Shown here: positions 18,768 through 29,030 of the stretch, one piece after another
Numbering within the stretch: position 1 is the stretch's first letter
Layout: every line of letters begins with the position of its first letter
Assembly: GCF_019511525.1 (NCBI RefSeq)
Contig: NZ_JAEUAT010000002.1
Location: 434,001-498,000, forward strand
Direction: 5' to 3'
DNA from: Rhizobium cauense
Lineage (GTDB): Bacteria; Pseudomonadota; Alphaproteobacteria; Rhizobiales; Rhizobiaceae
DNA length: 64,000 nucleotides
Made by a program: the position numbers and the translations under genes
Notes under the pieces: generated by a model
What the model was told of the DNA's origin: nothing
The model's input: the letters and a program-made list of their open reading frames with translations, nothing else
The model's database searches: none

Positions 18768-18962
18768 CTGCGCGGTACTCCTCTCTCTGGCAGGGGATGA
18801 TTCCTAAAAATGCACGAGCGCAAAAAAGGTTCCGGATAAAGTTTCAAGAACGCTTCATCTTGTTCTTTCGCCCCGCCTCTGCCTTGTTGCGCGACTAGGC
18901 TGATGCACGATTCGGTTCCCGGTACGCGGCGGAGCCATGACAAACGCACGAAGGAGATTGCG

Positions 18963-19991
18963 ATGACGAACGCCAAGAACGGGATTTCCGAAATGCGGCC
19001 CAGAATTACAGTAATTGGTGTCGGCGGCGGCGGTGGCAATGCCATCAACAACATGATTGCGGAAAATCTTGAAGGCGTCGATTTTATCGCGGCCAATACC
19101 GACGCGCAGGTGCTTGCGACATCTAAGGCATCGCGCCGTATCCAGCTTGGCGCACATGTGACCGAGGGACTGGGCGCCGGTTCACTGCCGGAAGTGGGGC
19201 GCGCGGCCGCCGAAGAATCCATCGATGAGATCATGGATCATCTGGCGGGCTCGCATATGTGCTTTGTCACGGCAGGCATGGGTGGGGGAACCGGTACGGG
19301 CGCGGCACCTGTTATTGCTCAGGCTGCCCGCAACGCCGGCATCCTGACGGTCGGCGTCGTGACGAAGCCCTTCACCTTCGAAGGCAATCGCCGCATGAAG
19401 ATGGCCGATCTCGGCATCGAGGCGCTCCGCGAAGCAGCCGATACGGTGATCGTCATCCCGAACCAGAACCTCTTCCGTATCGCCGATGCAAAGACGACCT
19501 TCGCGGATGCCTTCATGACTGCAGACCGCGTGCTGTATGCCGGTGTCGGCTGCATCACCGATCTGATCGTCAAGGAAGGTCTCATCAACCTCGACTTCGC
19601 GGACGTGAAATCCGTCATGCGCGGCATGGGGCGGGCGATGATGGGGACGGGTGAAGCTTCGGGCGAGGGACGCGCGATGAAAGCGGCGGAGGCTGCGATC
19701 GCCAACCCGCTGCTTGACGATATCTCCATGAAGGGCGCGCGGGGCGTTCTTATTTCCATCTCGGGTGGGTCGGACATGACGCTTTTCGAGGTTGACGAGG
19801 CGGCCAGCCGTATTCGTGACGAAGTGCAGGACGAGGCGGACATCGTTGTCGGAGCGATCTTTGACCGCAACCTCGACGGCAAGTTCCGCGTTTCGGTCGT
19901 GGCAACGGGTCTTGACGGCGCAAGCGCCGGGACACAGCCTCGCCAAGGCGTGGCGCTCGGTCAGGACATGCAGACGCGTACACTGCAATAG
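18963..19991 (+). CDS. ftsZ2: FtsZ2, second FtsZ-type tubulin GTPase lacking the C-terminal tail
   Basis: The 342-residue protein keeps the complete GTPase and tubulin C domains: [34 protein letters not shown], the tubulin signature [18 protein letters not shown], and the synergy-loop [20 protein letters not shown]. It stops at MQTRTLQ soon after VVATGLDG, so it lacks the linker and conserved C-terminal peptide that bind FtsA and ZipA-like partners. Sinorhizobium meliloti has such a truncated FtsZ2 alongside full FtsZ1. The ATG at 18963 follows AAGGAG; a start at 18903 would add a non-conserved stretch. It is not next to ftsQA. Confidence 0.93.
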   Translation: MTNAKNGISEMRPRITVIGVGGGGGNAINNMIAENLEGVDFIAANTDAQVLATSKASRRIQLGAHVTEGLGAGSLPEVGRAAAEESIDEIMDHLAGSHMCFVTAGMGGGTGTGAAPVIAQAARNAGILTVGVVTKPFTFEGNRRMKMADLGIEALREAADTVIVIPNQNLFRIADAKTTFADAFMTADRVLYAGVGCITDLIVKEGLINLDFADVKSVMRGMGRAMMGTGEASGEGRAMKAAEAAIANPLLDDISMKGARGVLISISGGSDMTLFEVDEAASRIRDEVQDEADIVVGAIFDRNLDGKFRVSVVATGLDGASAGTQPRQGVALGQDMQTRTLQ

Positions 19992-20109
19992 GCTTCCGAC
20001 AGTCTGCGCGTCCGCGAGATGCGCAGACTTACCGGATCTCAGCCGTTTCGATGTCGCCTTGTGCTTGCGAATGCCGTATTGCACAGTTGGTATCGTGAAG
20101 GAACATCGA

Positions 20110-20313
20110 ATGGCGAAGATTGCCTACATTGTCGCTGGCCTGCTCATCCTAGTTGGGCTCGTTTGGATGGGGCAGGGCAGCGGTTACTTTCCCTATCCTG
20201 CCGAAAGCTTCATGATCGACCAGACACGCTGGATCTATTGGGGCGCACTGATGGCGGTCGCCGGGATCGTTGTGATTGTGGTGATGCGAAGAAGCCGGAA
20301 TCGGCCCCGCTGA
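20110..20313 (+). CDS. Small two-helix membrane protein (67 aa)
   Basis: The product has two predicted membrane helices, IAYIVAGLLILVGLVWMGQG and YWGALMAVAGIVVIVVM, with a short loop containing GYFPYPAESFMIDQ between them and a basic tail RRSRNRPR. It follows ftsZ2 by about 120 bp on the same strand. The family is unnamed. GAAGGAA precedes the start by a suitable distance. Confidence 0.7.
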   Translation: MAKIAYIVAGLLILVGLVWMGQGSGYFPYPAESFMIDQTRWIYWGALMAVAGIVVIVVMRRSRNRPR

Positions 20314-20538
20314 AGGCTGCGACTCCCAGCTGATCTGCGGCCCACCCGCCCGGTGGAGCGGTCATTGTACTCCAAGCCTAGCCCAGTATGGACGCTCTCA
20401 CTCCCAGAGTCATATTGCCGATGTCTCTTGTCGGTGACTTTCGGGCGCCAGTTGCGGCTGCCTAGAACGCATTCGCCGGCGACAAGGCACTTGGATGAGC
20501 CTCCGCCGCCGGCGAACATTGAACTACGAAAAGATGGC

Positions 20539-20985
20539 TTAGGCTCTGCGCGAGCGAGATTCCGCCATATCAGGCCGTGTGCCATCAGGCGCGCGAAGGC
20601 CGAAGTGCTTGCTTGTGAACACCCATTCCACATTGCCGGGCTCGAAAGGGCGGCGGGGGTTTCTCAGCGCCATCCGGCGCTCGGAGAGGCTGCGCGGCAA
20701 GGTGTCGATCATATCATTGACGAAGGTTTCAAGGCTGTCTTTCCAGCGAGGCGAGATCGAAACATCGACGCCGCCAAAACGATGGAAGTCAGGATGTTTG
20801 CGGGAATAGCATGCGCCGAGCATCCACGCATGCTGCTGCTTCAGGAAGCGTTCTTTGATAGTCATTCCTAGTCTTTTTCCTTGGCGTATTGACGACATCA
20901 GCCTCGGGGCGGTCGCCTCCGTTCGACCGTTCCGTTGTCCAGCTGCCGTCTGCACGCTGATATGTAATGTCCGCATCCTGGCCAC
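20539..20985 (-). CDS. Hypothetical protein with a phage-type PRW...FEPGN motif
   Basis: The 148-residue frame contains FLKQQHAWMLGACYSRKHPD, then VSPRWKDSLETF in interrupted form (DVSISPRWKDSLETFVNDMI) and RRPFEPGNVEWVF. The PRW-F...M...YEPGN-RW arrangement recalls small phage proteins related to HNH nucleases, here without the catalytic His-Asn. The true start is uncertain: MTIKERFLKQ at 20865 gives 108 residues and looks best, while the residues before it come from a neighbouring broken frame. Possibly a phage remnant. Confidence 0.45.
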   Translation of the reverse strand: MARMRTLHISVQTAAGQRNGRTEATAPRLMSSIRQGKRLGMTIKERFLKQQHAWMLGACYSRKHPDFHRFGGVDVSISPRWKDSLETFVNDMIDTLPRSLSERRMALRNPRRPFEPGNVEWVFTSKHFGLRAPDGTRPDMAESRSRRA

Positions 20986-21091
20986 CGAGCTGTGTCGCTC
21001 TGCGGCGTGTTGGGCCGCTGCCAGTGCTTCTTCGCGAGTTGGGAAGTTTCCGACCAGACATCGTCCAGGCGGTCGGCCCAGGCGCCATCAT
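20860..21091 (-). pseudogene. Probable frameshifted remnant of a small DUF2188-like protein
   Basis: One minus-strand frame reads CLVGNFPTREEALAAAQHAA and the next frame reads DADITYQRADGSWTTERS then GGDRPEADVV. Together these look like one small protein of about 70 residues broken by a frame change near 20990. FPTREEALAAA and DITYQ-DGSW are typical of DUF2188-like small proteins (recognised from memory). No start codon fits the first piece. The call rests on pattern only. Confidence 0.35.
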
Positions 21092-21331
21092 GTTCGGCGA
21101 CGTGCTAGGTAGTCGACATCGACCTTTGCTTCAAGACATTTTCGCAGGAATTTGCACGAAGGCGCTGCGCAGATTGAAAAGCTGAAACGCAGCTCGCCCA
21201 ATGCTTGTTTCGATGCGGCCTGGCCTGTGTGAGGCTGGATTTCCAGTGCGGTGCGAGCTTGCGCTAAGGCGGAACGCTTCATAGGCTCGAAGCGTTGATG
21301 GATTCGTTCAACGCCTCTTAATAGGAAGCTC

Positions 21332-21505
21332 ATGCGCGCTCAGTCGAAGCCGTTCATCGTCGAAGTCAAATCGTCCCGCCGTGCGGAGCGGCGTCAGTCC
21401 ACTTCGATCTGGGGGAATCTCGATCTCTCAGCCGTAGCCGAGGAAATTGCGGAAGAGTTGCCGCAGCCGCCCTCCGCTGCCGAGGAAGTCGCAGACCAGC
21501 GGTAA
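21332..21505 (+). CDS. Small hypothetical protein (57 aa)
   Basis: The ATG at 21332 follows the ribosome site AGGAAG by four bases. The product MRAQSKPFIVEVKSSRRAER continues to QSTSIWGNLDLSAVAEEIAE and ends VADQR. The basic N-terminal strand and acidic C-terminal helix resemble small rhizobial proteins found near mobile or plasmid regions, without known role. It ends 12 bases before the convergent MBL gene. Confidence 0.6.
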   Translation: MRAQSKPFIVEVKSSRRAERRQSTSIWGNLDLSAVAEEIAEELPQPPSAAEEVADQR

Positions 21506-21516
21506 GCTGCCCGACC

Positions 21517-22449
21517 CTACGCCGGGACAAACCGGTAGGAAGCATCCTTGCGTTCCGCATAGCCGACACCCGGATAGCTCCAGTGATAGCCGAGCAGCTT
21601 GAGCTTGTCGGCTGCGGCGCGATCGAGCAACATCTGACGGGTCTTCAGCGCGACCTCGGGCTCGGTGTCGAAGCCGAAATGCCAGGCGGGATGCTCGAAG
21701 AAGATCACGTCGTTGGTGCAGGCGTCGCCCGTGATCAGCAGGCCGTCGTCGCCTGCGAGTTCGACCGATATGTGGCCAGGTGTATGTCCGCGGGTTTGCA
21801 CGATCCGCATGCCTGGAATGATCTCCTGTTCGGGCTGCACAAGCGTCATCCTGTCTTTCACGGCAAAGAGGTCTCGCTGTGCACCGCGTGCAAAATCATG
21901 AAGCGCGGATGGCATATGGGTCTCGTAGTCCTTGTCGGTCCAGAACGCCCATTCCGCCTCGCTGACGAAATACTGGGCGTTCGGATAAAGCACCTTTCCG
22001 TCGGCCGTTGTCGTCGCACCCGAGTGATCCGGGTGGGCGTGGGTGAAAACGACCTTGGTGATCGCCTCCGGCGCGATCCCGAGCGTTTGAAGGTTCGCCG
22101 CCAGCTTGCCGGCGCTTGCCTGGAAACGCGTGCCAGATCCGGTGTCGATAAGGATCAGGTCTTCGCCGTGGCGGATCAGCGGTATGTTGGCCTGAACGGG
22201 CGCATTGGCCGAACTGCCGCCGAGCCGCGGCATGATCGCCTTGCGCTCCTCGGCGGTCGCGTCGGGCAGCAGGACTTCCACCGGAAGCGTGAGGAAGCCG
22301 TCGCTGACGACGGTGATGTCGAATGCACCGTGCTGGAAGCGGGGGATGTCGGCCGCGACCGCATTGCGCGCGGCAAGCATCGCCGCTGCTGCGGCAGTCA
22401 GCTTCATGAGATCGCGTCGGGACAAGCCGGTCCGAATGTCATCTTGCAT
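21517..22449 (-). CDS. MBL-fold metallohydrolase with TAT-type signal
   Basis: From ATG 22449 the 310-residue protein starts MQDDIRTGLSRRDLMKLTAA followed by an Ala-rich hydrophobic stretch and AVAADIP, a twin-arginine-type signal (S-R-R-D-L-M-K). The zinc motif is VVFTHAHPDHSGATT, with later ligands in TRGHTPGHISVEL and ITGDACTN. Relatives include AHL lactonase-like and other periplasmic hydrolases. The substrate is unknown. It lies about 115 bp downstream of the haloperoxidase-like gene on the same strand. Confidence 0.87.
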   Translation of the reverse strand: MQDDIRTGLSRRDLMKLTAAAAAMLAARNAVAADIPRFQHGAFDITVVSDGFLTLPVEVLLPDATAEERKAIMPRLGGSSANAPVQANIPLIRHGEDLILIDTGSGTRFQASAGKLAANLQTLGIAPEAITKVVFTHAHPDHSGATTTADGKVLYPNAQYFVSEAEWAFWTDKDYETHMPSALHDFARGAQRDLFAVKDRMTLVQPEQEIIPGMRIVQTRGHTPGHISVELAGDDGLLITGDACTNDVIFFEHPAWHFGFDTEPEVALKTRQMLLDRAAADKLKLLGYHWSYPGVGYAERKDASYRFVPA

Positions 22450-22565
22450 GGTCACTGGCGGTTCCTCTTGTGGTTGAGGTCGGATGCAAGGCAGGCAGGC
22501 CTGTAAAGCCTGCCTGCGCCGTGTCGGATGGACGCGCCGGAGCTGCAAGCGCCCCGGCCTGCGCC

Positions 22566-23396
22566 CTAGTCCAGGAAGAATTCCAGCAGATCGGCGTTGA
22601 TCACGTCAGGATGCGTCGTGCACATGCCGTGCGGGAAGCCGGCATAGGTCTTCAGCGTTCCCTGTTTCAGGAGCTTTACGGAAAGCGGTGCCGAGTCGGC
22701 GTAGGGAACGATCTGGTCGTCGTCGCCGTGCATCACCAGCGTCGGCACCGATATCTGCTTCAGATCCTCGGTGAAATCGGTCTCGGAAAACGCCTTGATG
22801 CAATCGTAGTGGGCCTTTGCGCCGCCCATCATCCCCTGCCGCCACCAGTTCTCGATCACACCCTGGCTGACCTTGGCGCCGGGTCGGTTGAAGCCGTAGA
22901 ACGGGCCTGCCGGTACATCGAGGAAGAACTGCGCGCGATTGGCGACAAGCGCGGCACGAAAGCCGTCGAAGACCTCGAGCGGCAGGCCGCCCGGGTTCTT
23001 GTCCGATTTGACCATGATGGGAGGCACGGCGCCGATCAATACCGCCTTGGCTACGCGGCCGGGCTTTGCCCGCGCGACATAGTGAGCAACTTCGCCGCCA
23101 CCGGTTGAATGGCCGACATGGATCGCATTCTTGAGATCGAGAGCGTCGGTAAGGGCTGCGACGTCGGCCGCATAGGTGTCCATCTCGTTGCCCTGCCAGG
23201 TCTGGCTGGAGCGGCCATGGCCACGGCGGTCATGGGCGATCACCCGATAACCCTTGTCCAGAAAGAACATCATCTGCGCATCCCAGTCGTCGGCGCTGAG
23301 CGGCCAGCCGTGGTGGAAAACAATAGGCTGGGCGGTGGTCGGACCCCAATCCTTGTAGAAGATTTCGGTTCCGTCCGTGGTCTTGATGAATGGCAT
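22566..23396 (-). CDS. Alpha/beta hydrolase, cofactor-free chloroperoxidase type
   Basis: The 276-residue protein has the order of non-heme haloperoxidases: [33 protein letters not shown], the nucleophile elbow [18 protein letters not shown] with Ser, [12 protein letters not shown] with Asp, and FPHGMCTTH with the catalytic His. These enzymes are esterases/perhydrolases that can halogenate in organic acid buffers. The start [17 protein letters not shown] is the family N-terminus. The AAAGAGGGAA ribosome site supports it. Confidence 0.9.
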   Translation of the reverse strand: MPFIKTTDGTEIFYKDWGPTTAQPIVFHHGWPLSADDWDAQMMFFLDKGYRVIAHDRRGHGRSSQTWQGNEMDTYAADVAALTDALDLKNAIHVGHSTGGGEVAHYVARAKPGRVAKAVLIGAVPPIMVKSDKNPGGLPLEVFDGFRAALVANRAQFFLDVPAGPFYGFNRPGAKVSQGVIENWWRQGMMGGAKAHYDCIKAFSETDFTEDLKQISVPTLVMHGDDDQIVPYADSAPLSVKLLKQGTLKTYAGFPHGMCTTHPDVINADLLEFFLD

Positions 23397-23920
23397 GATA
23401 CATTCCCTCTTTCTGGATGTGATTGCTTTCATGGCGGTAAAGGCACGCGCGCATCCCTCCGGCGCTCCTATTCGGGAGCATCCGGCCAGAGCTGGCTCAG
23501 CGCGCTGTCGTACTACGTCATTCTCGTGACGGGGATTTAGCGGCGCTGCGAGCCAACGGTAATTTGACGCAAATCATCGAGAAGGGAAGAGGGCGTTTGG
23601 AGAATGGCGAGTGGAGAAGTGATGCTGTGCCGTATCCGACTGGGTGCAAAGGTTGCCGGTGGCGCGCGTCAGCTGCCGGTTGCGGCGAAAACCTCCGATT
23701 GAGAGCTATTGCGCGGGATCGTGCGCGCGGTTGCGCCCGGCGCTGTCAATGCAGTCGCTGCGGTTAGCGTAGCCCAGTGAAGATGCCCTACGATGCTACC
23801 GTTCTGGGCCGCGTGCCGCCAACGTCAGCAAAGAAAAGCTCTTTGGTATCGATGTCGCTCACTGTGCCCGCCTCGGATTGCCCATGCTCGAGAAACCTTG
23901 AACGTTACTCACACATGCAA
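23397..23920. other. Non-coding interval between the hydrolase gene and nrdJ terminator
   Basis: About 520 bp upstream of the haloperoxidase-like gene hold no supported gene. Short open frames on both strands have no ribosome site and no recognisable protein pattern. It probably contains the promoter of the leftward hydrolase/MBL genes; I could not define one. Confidence 0.5.
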
Positions 23921-23946
23921 AAAGAGCGGCCAAACGGCCGCTCTTT
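23921..23946 (-). terminator. Rho-independent terminator of nrdJ
   Basis: AAAGAGCGGCC-AAAC-GGCCGCTCTTT is a perfect 11-bp stem with a four-base loop. On the minus strand it is followed by a T tract (CTCTTTTTGC), so it terminates nrdJ, whose stop is about 85 bases before it. Confidence 0.85.
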
Positions 23947-24029
23947 GACTTTTCTCTATGTGCGAGGCTGAGAAGGTGGACCGATCCCGGGACCGTCTTC
24001 CTCCTCCGTCCGTCGTCAAACATGAGCTA

Positions 24030-27000
24030 TCAGCTGCAGCCGCTGGTCGCGCCACATGTGTCGCACTTCTCGCAGGTGCCGTTGCGGACCATCGTGAAGT
24101 TCTGGCACTCGGAGCACATGTTGCCCGTGTAGCCCTGCATGATGGAGCGAGCGCGGCGTTCGGCCTCGACCTTCTTGGCTTCCGTCTTGGCCGAAGCCGC
24201 GTCGGCGGCTGCCTTGTCGGAGAAGAGGGCGGTTGCCTGCTGCTGGGCCTCGGTCGTGACTTCTTCGAGCACTTCCTCGGCGATCTCTTCGGCCAGCTCC
24301 TTTGCCCGCTCCTCGTAGTCGCGCTTGAACGCGACGATTTCGGAGGAGGAGACGGCGAGCGTCGGTTCGATCTTGCGGGCCGCAGCACCCGCAAAGGACG
24401 TCACCGTGGCCCCCGATGAGGCACGCGCCGGCGCTGCCGTTGCGGCACCCTTCGGCTCGCCGCCAGCCTGACGTTCATTTCCCGTTACCAGCGTCGGTTT
24501 GTAGCCGCGAGTCCAGCCGGTCGAAACGAGGTTCGTCTTGCCTTCCTGGATGCCCTTGCCGAGGGCCGTGTTCGAGAAGTCGGACGTATCGACATGCGCC
24601 AGGTCGTGGCGGCCGAGGTAGGAGACGGCGAGTTCGCGGAACACGTAGTCGAGGATCGACGTCGCGTTCTTGATCGCGTCGTTGCCGATAACCATGCCCG
24701 CTGGTTCGAACTTGGTGAAGGTGAAGGCCTCCACATATTCTTCAAGCGGCACGCCGTACTGCAGACCGAGCGAGATGGCGATGGCGAAGTTGTTCATCAT
24801 CGCACGGAAGGCGGCACCTTCCTTGTGCATGTCGATGAAGATCTCGCCGAGGCGGCCGTCACCGAATTCGCCGGTGCGCAGGTACACCTTGTGTCCGCCG
24901 ACGGCGGCCTTCTGGGTGTAGCCCTGGCGGCGGTTCGGCAGCTTTTCGCGTTCGCGGGTGACGCGCTCGACCACACGCTCGATGATCTTTTCGGTGATGG
25001 TGACGGCCTGGGCGGCGACCGGCTGCTGCAGCAGATCTTCCAGCGCGTCCTCATCGTTCTCGTCTTCGATCAGCGAGGCGTTCAGCGGCTGCGACAGCTT
25101 GGAGCCGTCGCGATAGAGCGCATTTGCCTTCAGGCCGAGCTTCCAGGAGAGCATGTAGGCGCTCTTGCAATCGTCGACCGTCGCGTCGTTGGGCATGTTG
25201 ATGGTCTTGGAGATCGCACCCGAGATGAACGGCTGGGCGGCGGCCATCATGCGGATGTGGCTGTCGACCGAGAGATAACGCTTGCCGATCTTGCCGCAGG
25301 GGTTGGCGCAATCGAAGACGGCGAGGTGCTCGTTCTTCAGGAACGGCGCGCCTTCCAGCGTCATCGCACCGCAGACGTGAACGTTGGCAGCCTCGATCTC
25401 CTTCTTCGAGAAGCCGATGTGCTCGAGCAGGTTGAAGCTCATGTCGCCGAGCTGTTCGTCGGTTACCTTCAGCGTCGTCTTCAGGAAGTCGGCGCCGAGC
25501 GTCCACTGGTTGAACACGAACTTGACGTCGAAGGCCGACTTCAGCGCAGCGTTGACGGCTTCCACTTTCTCGTCGGTAAAGCCCTTGGCCTTCAGCGAGC
25601 CGGGGTTGACGCCGGGAGCCTGGTTCAGGTTGCCGTGGCCGACAGCATAAGCTTCGATCTCGGCGATCTGGCTCTCGGAGTAGCCGAGCGTGCGCAGCGC
25701 TTCAGGAACGGCGCGATTGATGATCTTGAAGTAGCCACCACCGGCGAGCTTCTTGAATTTCACCAGTGCGAAGTCGGGCTCGATGCCGGTCGTGTCGCAG
25801 TCCATGACGAGACCGATCGTGCCGGTCGGCGCGATGACGGTTGCCTGGGCGTTGCGGTAGCCGTGCTTTTCGCCGAGCTCGAGCGCCTTGTCCCAGGCGC
25901 TCTTGGCGTGAGCCGCCAGATCCTGATCCGGATTCTCGGAGTGGATGAGCGCGACCGGGTTGATCGACAGTCCTTCATAGCCCGACGTCTCGCCGTAAGC
26001 GGCGCGGCGGTGATTGCGGATGACGCGCAGCATGTTCTCGCGGTTCGGCGCGAACATCGGGAACGGTCCGAGCTCGGAAGCGATTTCCGCCGAGGTGGCG
26101 TAGGAAATGCCGGTCATGATCGCGGTCAGCGAGCCTGCGATGGCGCGGGCTTCGTCGCTGTCATAGGGAATGCCCGACGACATCAAGAGGCCGCCGATAT
26201 TGGCGTAGCCGAGACCGATCGTGCGGTATTCGTAGGAAAGTTCGGCAATCCGCTTCGACGGGAACTGCGCCATCATCACGGAGATTTCGAGAACGACGCT
26301 CCACAGGCGAACGGCATGTTCGTAGTCTGCGATGTTGATGCGCTTGGTGGCCGCATCCTTGAACTGCATGAGGTTCAGCGAGGCAAGGTTGCAGGCCGTG
26401 TCGTCGAGGAACATGTATTCCGAGCACGGGTTGGATGCACGGATCGGGCCGGCAGCCGGGCTTGTGTGCCAGTCGTTCATCGTCGTGTTGAAGTGCAGGC
26501 CCGGATCGGCCGAGGCCCATGCGGCGTAGGAGATCGATTCCCACAGGTCGCGCGCCTTCAAGGTCTTCATGACCTTGCCGTCCTTGCGGGCGGTCAGGTT
26601 CCAGTCGCCGTCGTTTTCGACTGCGCGCAGGAAGTCGTCCTTGATCGAGACCGAGTTGTTGGAGTTCTGGCCCGAAACCGTGAGGTAAGCTTCCGAATCC
26701 CAGTCGGTGTCGTAGGTCTTGAACTCGAGGTCCTTGTAACCCTGCTTGGCGAACTGGATGACGCGGCCGATATAGTTTTCCGGAACCTGGTCCTTCTTCG
26801 CAGCGCGGATTTCGCGCTTCAGGGCAGGGTTCTTGTTCGGATCGAAGCAATCGCCGTTATCGCCTTCGCAATTGACGCAGGCCTTCATGATTGCCTTGAG
26901 GTGCTTGGAGACAACCTTGGAGCCGGTGACGAGGGCAGCAACCTTCTGCTCTTCCTTCACCTTCCAGTTGATATATTCTTCAATATCCGGGTGATCGATA

Positions 27001-27851
27001 TCGACAACCACCATCTTCGCCGCACGGCGGGTGGTGCCGCCGGACTTGATCGCGCCTGCTGCGCGGTCGCCGATCTTCAAGAAGCTCATCAGGCCGGAGG
27101 AACGACCGCCGCCGGAAAGCTTTTCGCCTTCGCCACGGAGGTAGGAAAAGTTGGAACCGGTGCCGGAGCCGTACTTGAAGAGGCGGGCTTCGCGGACCCA
27201 CAGGTCCATGATGCCGCCTTCGTTGACGAGATCGTCTTCAACGGACTGGATGAAGCAGGCATGCGGCTGCGGATGCTCGTAAGCGGACTTCGACTTCACC
27301 AGCTTGCCGGTGAATGGGTCCACATAGAAGTGGCCCTGGCCGGGGCCGTCGATGCCGTAGGCCCAGTGCATGCCGGTGTTGAACCACTGCGGCGAGTTCG
27401 GGGCAACGCGCTGTGTGGCAAGCATGTAGGCAAGTTCGTCCTTGAAGGTGAGGGCGTCTTCCTCGGAGGAGAAATAGCCGCCCTTCCAGCCCCAGTAGGT
27501 CCAGGTGCCGGCGAGACGGTCGAAGACCTGGCGCGCATCGGTTTCGGAACCGTACTGCTGGTCCTTGGCAACATCCTTCAGGGCAGCGTCATCGGCAACC
27601 GAACGCCACAGGAAGGAAGGAACATCGTTTTCCTCGACCTGCTTCAGCTTGGCGGGGACGCCGGCCTTGCGGAAATACTTCTGCGCCAGAATGTCGGCCG
27701 CAACCTGGGAAAACTGCGCCGGAACGTCGATGTTCTCGAGGCGGAATACGATCGACCCATCTGGGTTCTTGATCTCGCTCGTCGCCTTGCGGAATTCGAT
27801 GTCCGCGTAAGCGCTCTGTCCTGCCTTCGTGAAACGGCGTTCTATGCGCAT
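24030..27851 (-). CDS. nrdJ: Vitamin B12-dependent (class II) ribonucleoside-diphosphate reductase
   Basis: The 1273-residue protein reduces ribonucleotides using adenosylcobalamin radicals, giving oxygen-independent dNTP supply. Visible landmarks are [13 protein letters not shown] near the N-terminal third, [20 protein letters not shown] with the active-site Cys-x-Glu, [20 protein letters not shown], and a TSCPD region ([20 protein letters not shown]). The C-terminus holds a Cys-rich zinc-like motif [15 protein letters not shown]. The start [13 protein letters not shown] at 27851 is the usual one, although the frame stays open to 28013. A tandem NrdR-box operator lies 130-180 bp upstream and a strong terminator downstream. 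Confidence 0.96.
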   Translation of the reverse strand: MRIERRFTKAGQSAYADIEFRKATSEIKNPDGSIVFRLENIDVPAQFSQVAADILAQKYFRKAGVPAKLKQVEENDVPSFLWRSVADDAALKDVAKDQQYGSETDARQVFDRLAGTWTYWGWKGGYFSSEEDALTFKDELAYMLATQRVAPNSPQWFNTGMHWAYGIDGPGQGHFYVDPFTGKLVKSKSAYEHPQPHACFIQSVEDDLVNEGGIMDLWVREARLFKYGSGTGSNFSYLRGEGEKLSGGGRSSGLMSFLKIGDRAAGAIKSGGTTRRAAKMVVVDIDHPDIEEYINWKVKEEQKVAALVTGSKVVSKHLKAIMKACVNCEGDNGDCFDPNKNPALKREIRAAKKDQVPENYIGRVIQFAKQGYKDLEFKTYDTDWDSEAYLTVSGQNSNNSVSIKDDFLRAVENDGDWNLTARKDGKVMKTLKARDLWESISYAAWASADPGLHFNTTMNDWHTSPAAGPIRASNPCSEYMFLDDTACNLASLNLMQFKDAATKRINIADYEHAVRLWSVVLEISVMMAQFPSKRIAELSYEYRTIGLGYANIGGLLMSSGIPYDSDEARAIAGSLTAIMTGISYATSAEIASELGPFPMFAPNRENMLRVIRNHRRAAYGETSGYEGLSINPVALIHSENPDQDLAAHAKSAWDKALELGEKHGYRNAQATVIAPTGTIGLVMDCDTTGIEPDFALVKFKKLAGGGYFKIINRAVPEALRTLGYSESQIAEIEAYAVGHGNLNQAPGVNPGSLKAKGFTDEKVEAVNAALKSAFDVKFVFNQWTLGADFLKTTLKVTDEQLGDMSFNLLEHIGFSKKEIEAANVHVCGAMTLEGAPFLKNEHLAVFDCANPCGKIGKRYLSVDSHIRMMAAAQPFISGAISKTINMPNDATVDDCKSAYMLSWKLGLKANALYRDGSKLSQPLNASLIEDENDEDALEDLLQQPVAAQAVTITEKIIERVVERVTREREKLPNRRQGYTQKAAVGGHKVYLRTGEFGDGRLGEIFIDMHKEGAAFRAMMNNFAIAISLGLQYGVPLEEYVEAFTFTKFEPAGMVIGNDAIKNATSILDYVFRELAVSYLGRHDLAHVDTSDFSNTALGKGIQEGKTNLVSTGWTRGYKPTLVTGNERQAGGEPKGAATAAPARASSGATVTSFAGAAARKIEPTLAVSSSEIVAFKRDYEERAKELAEEIAEEVLEEVTTEAQQQATALFSDKAAADAASAKTEAKKVEAERRARSIMQGYTGNMCSECQNFTMVRNGTCEKCDTCGATSGCS

Positions 27852-28442
27852 TTCTCTAACCTCTAGCTTGCGCGCCCCGTCCCCGTTGACCAAGGCGCAA
27901 GTTTCCACCTCCGGCAGCGCCGTGAGGAGCGCAGCCAGTTCTCGTTTCCGTATCGTCACAGGAGTGTCATCCGGAGATGCTTGTCCTGTATCTTGTGGTG
28001 ATGGTGACTGCAAACACTAAATATAGTATTAACAGCTTATTATCGCCAGCCCCCGATGTCACTTTTCGGAAGTAAAAAAATCGCGCACAAAGCCCCTCAT
28101 GGCGGTCATCCATCATGGACGCAACACCCTGATTCTACGCTCGATTTTTGAAAAGAACCGGCCTCGTTAATTCCGGTCCAACTGCCGCAGCAACATCGGA
28201 ACTCATTAAGTTTGAAACAGGCGATTCCGTCAAGGGGTTGTTTTTAATGAACCGTTCACCACAACATATTGTGGATCGCCCTGTGGAGAATGGGGAAAAG
28301 AAAGTCGCCCAAAGAATTCAATGGCTTGCGGGATTTGGCGGCTCCAGAGCGTAAAAAATCTAAGAAAAGTTGCGACCGTGTTGATTTGGTTGCAGCTTTT
28401 GCCGACCAAATGCGGCAGCCGATTCGTTGCGGGTAATTTCGA
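27852..28442. other. Intergenic region upstream of nrdJ
   Basis: Besides the NrdR boxes, this 590-bp stretch holds another palindrome, CCACAA-CATA-TTGTGG at 28259-28274, which matches the NrdR consensus at about 13 of 16 positions but lacks a partner at the right spacing. No gene is supported; short frames at 28148-28354 and 28256-28453 look random. I see no B12-riboswitch-like motif. Confidence 0.5.
27983..28029 (-). promoter_or_regulatory. Tandem NrdR boxes upstream of nrdJ
   Basis: The box at 28014-28029, ACACTAAATATAGTAT, matches the NrdR consensus acaCwAtATaTwgtgt at 14 of 16 positions. A weaker box, CCACAAGATACAGGAC on the minus strand (27983-27998), lies exactly 15 bases away, giving the 31-bp centre spacing typical of NrdR operators. 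NrdR is the ATP/dATP-sensing repressor of ribonucleotide reductase genes. Match and spacing are read directly; binding is inferred. Confidence 0.78.
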
Positions 28443-29030
28443 TCACAATGCATCGATCGCGATCGTCACCGTCGCGATACCTATAGGCTTTGCGTTCTCA
28501 TCCTTGATGACAAAACTCGCCTGTGTTTCCAGCAATTGTGTCTGCTCGTCGCGCTCGGCGCGGTCGATGAATATGTCGTCTGAGCTTTTAGCAAATGTTT
28601 TCAGGAACTTGTCTTCGTCACCTTGCCAATAGTCCGTGGTCATCGTCCCTTGGCCGACGTTAAGTCCATGACGATCGGTTACGAAGAATTCGAGAATGGC
28701 GCCCTGCGAATCATCCTGCTTGGTCTTGAGGTAGCGCGACACCGGTTTGTTGAGTAGCCGCCTGACCATCTCCCAGCCGCCGCTCTGCACCTCAGCGCGA
28801 TATGTATTATCAAGGACCTGGATGTTCGCGTCGCTGATATTGCCGAACTTGGCGTTCTGATCCTCGATCGCCTTCCGGACGATCGGCATATTCACCATGG
28901 GTTTGACGATCGTCTCGACGTATTCCCGTACGACGGAAACATAGGCCGGCTCCGCCCAAACGGCTGTAGGCGAAAGACAGAGGCCGAGCCCGAAAGTCGC
29001 GACCGTCCCGACGTAGCCCCAACGCATCAT
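28443..29030 (-). CDS. Exported protein with a Cache/PDC-like sensor domain
   Basis: From the ATG at 29030 the 195-residue product begins with a signal peptide (MMRWGYVGTVATFGLGLCLS, cleavage near AVWAEP). The mature part has YVETIVKPMVNMPIVRKAIE, LNKPVSRYL, ILEFFVTDRHGLNVGQGTMT, and SFVIKDENAKPIGIATVTIA, the strand pattern of periplasmic Cache/PDC sensor domains. Here no transmembrane output domain follows, so it is a free periplasmic protein. Family assignment is by pattern. The start is supported by GGAACGA upstream. Confidence 0.65.
   Translation of the reverse strand: MMRWGYVGTVATFGLGLCLSPTAVWAEPAYVSVVREYVETIVKPMVNMPIVRKAIEDQNAKFGNISDANIQVLDNTYRAEVQSGGWEMVRRLLNKPVSRYLKTKQDDSQGAILEFFVTDRHGLNVGQGTMTTDYWQGDEDKFLKTFAKSSDDIFIDRAERDEQTQLLETQASFVIKDENAKPIGIATVTIAIDAL

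Larger units (their letters stand above)
20314..21331. other. One kilobase with decayed or atypical coding content
   Basis: No convincing intact gene covers this stretch. It holds a 10-bp inverted repeat (TTCGCCGGCG at 20472-20481 and its complement at 20507-20516) and, on the minus strand, protein-like pieces in two frames (separate entries). The minus-strand frame at 21088-21333 starts on the same CATG as the plus-strand gene at 21332 and has no ribosome site, so it is not called. Confidence 0.5.

Noticed and set aside
21088..21333. Minus-strand 81-codon frame
   Set aside because: Its start shares CATG with the plus-strand gene at 21332, which has the better ribosome site; the product resembles no protein.
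24594..27866. A 1090-codon open frame on the plus strand opposite nrdJ
   Set aside because: It mirrors the codon structure of nrdJ in high-GC DNA and shows no protein-like motifs. nrdJ is certain on the other strand.
27852..28100. Possible cobalamin riboswitch before the B12-dependent reductase
   Set aside because: I found no B12-box-like sequence or fitting stems; the tandem NrdR boxes explain the region better.
28265..28295. TGTGGA repeats resembling DnaA boxes upstream of nrdJ
   Set aside because: Only two copies, each mismatching the TGTGNAWAA core, and no further origin features.
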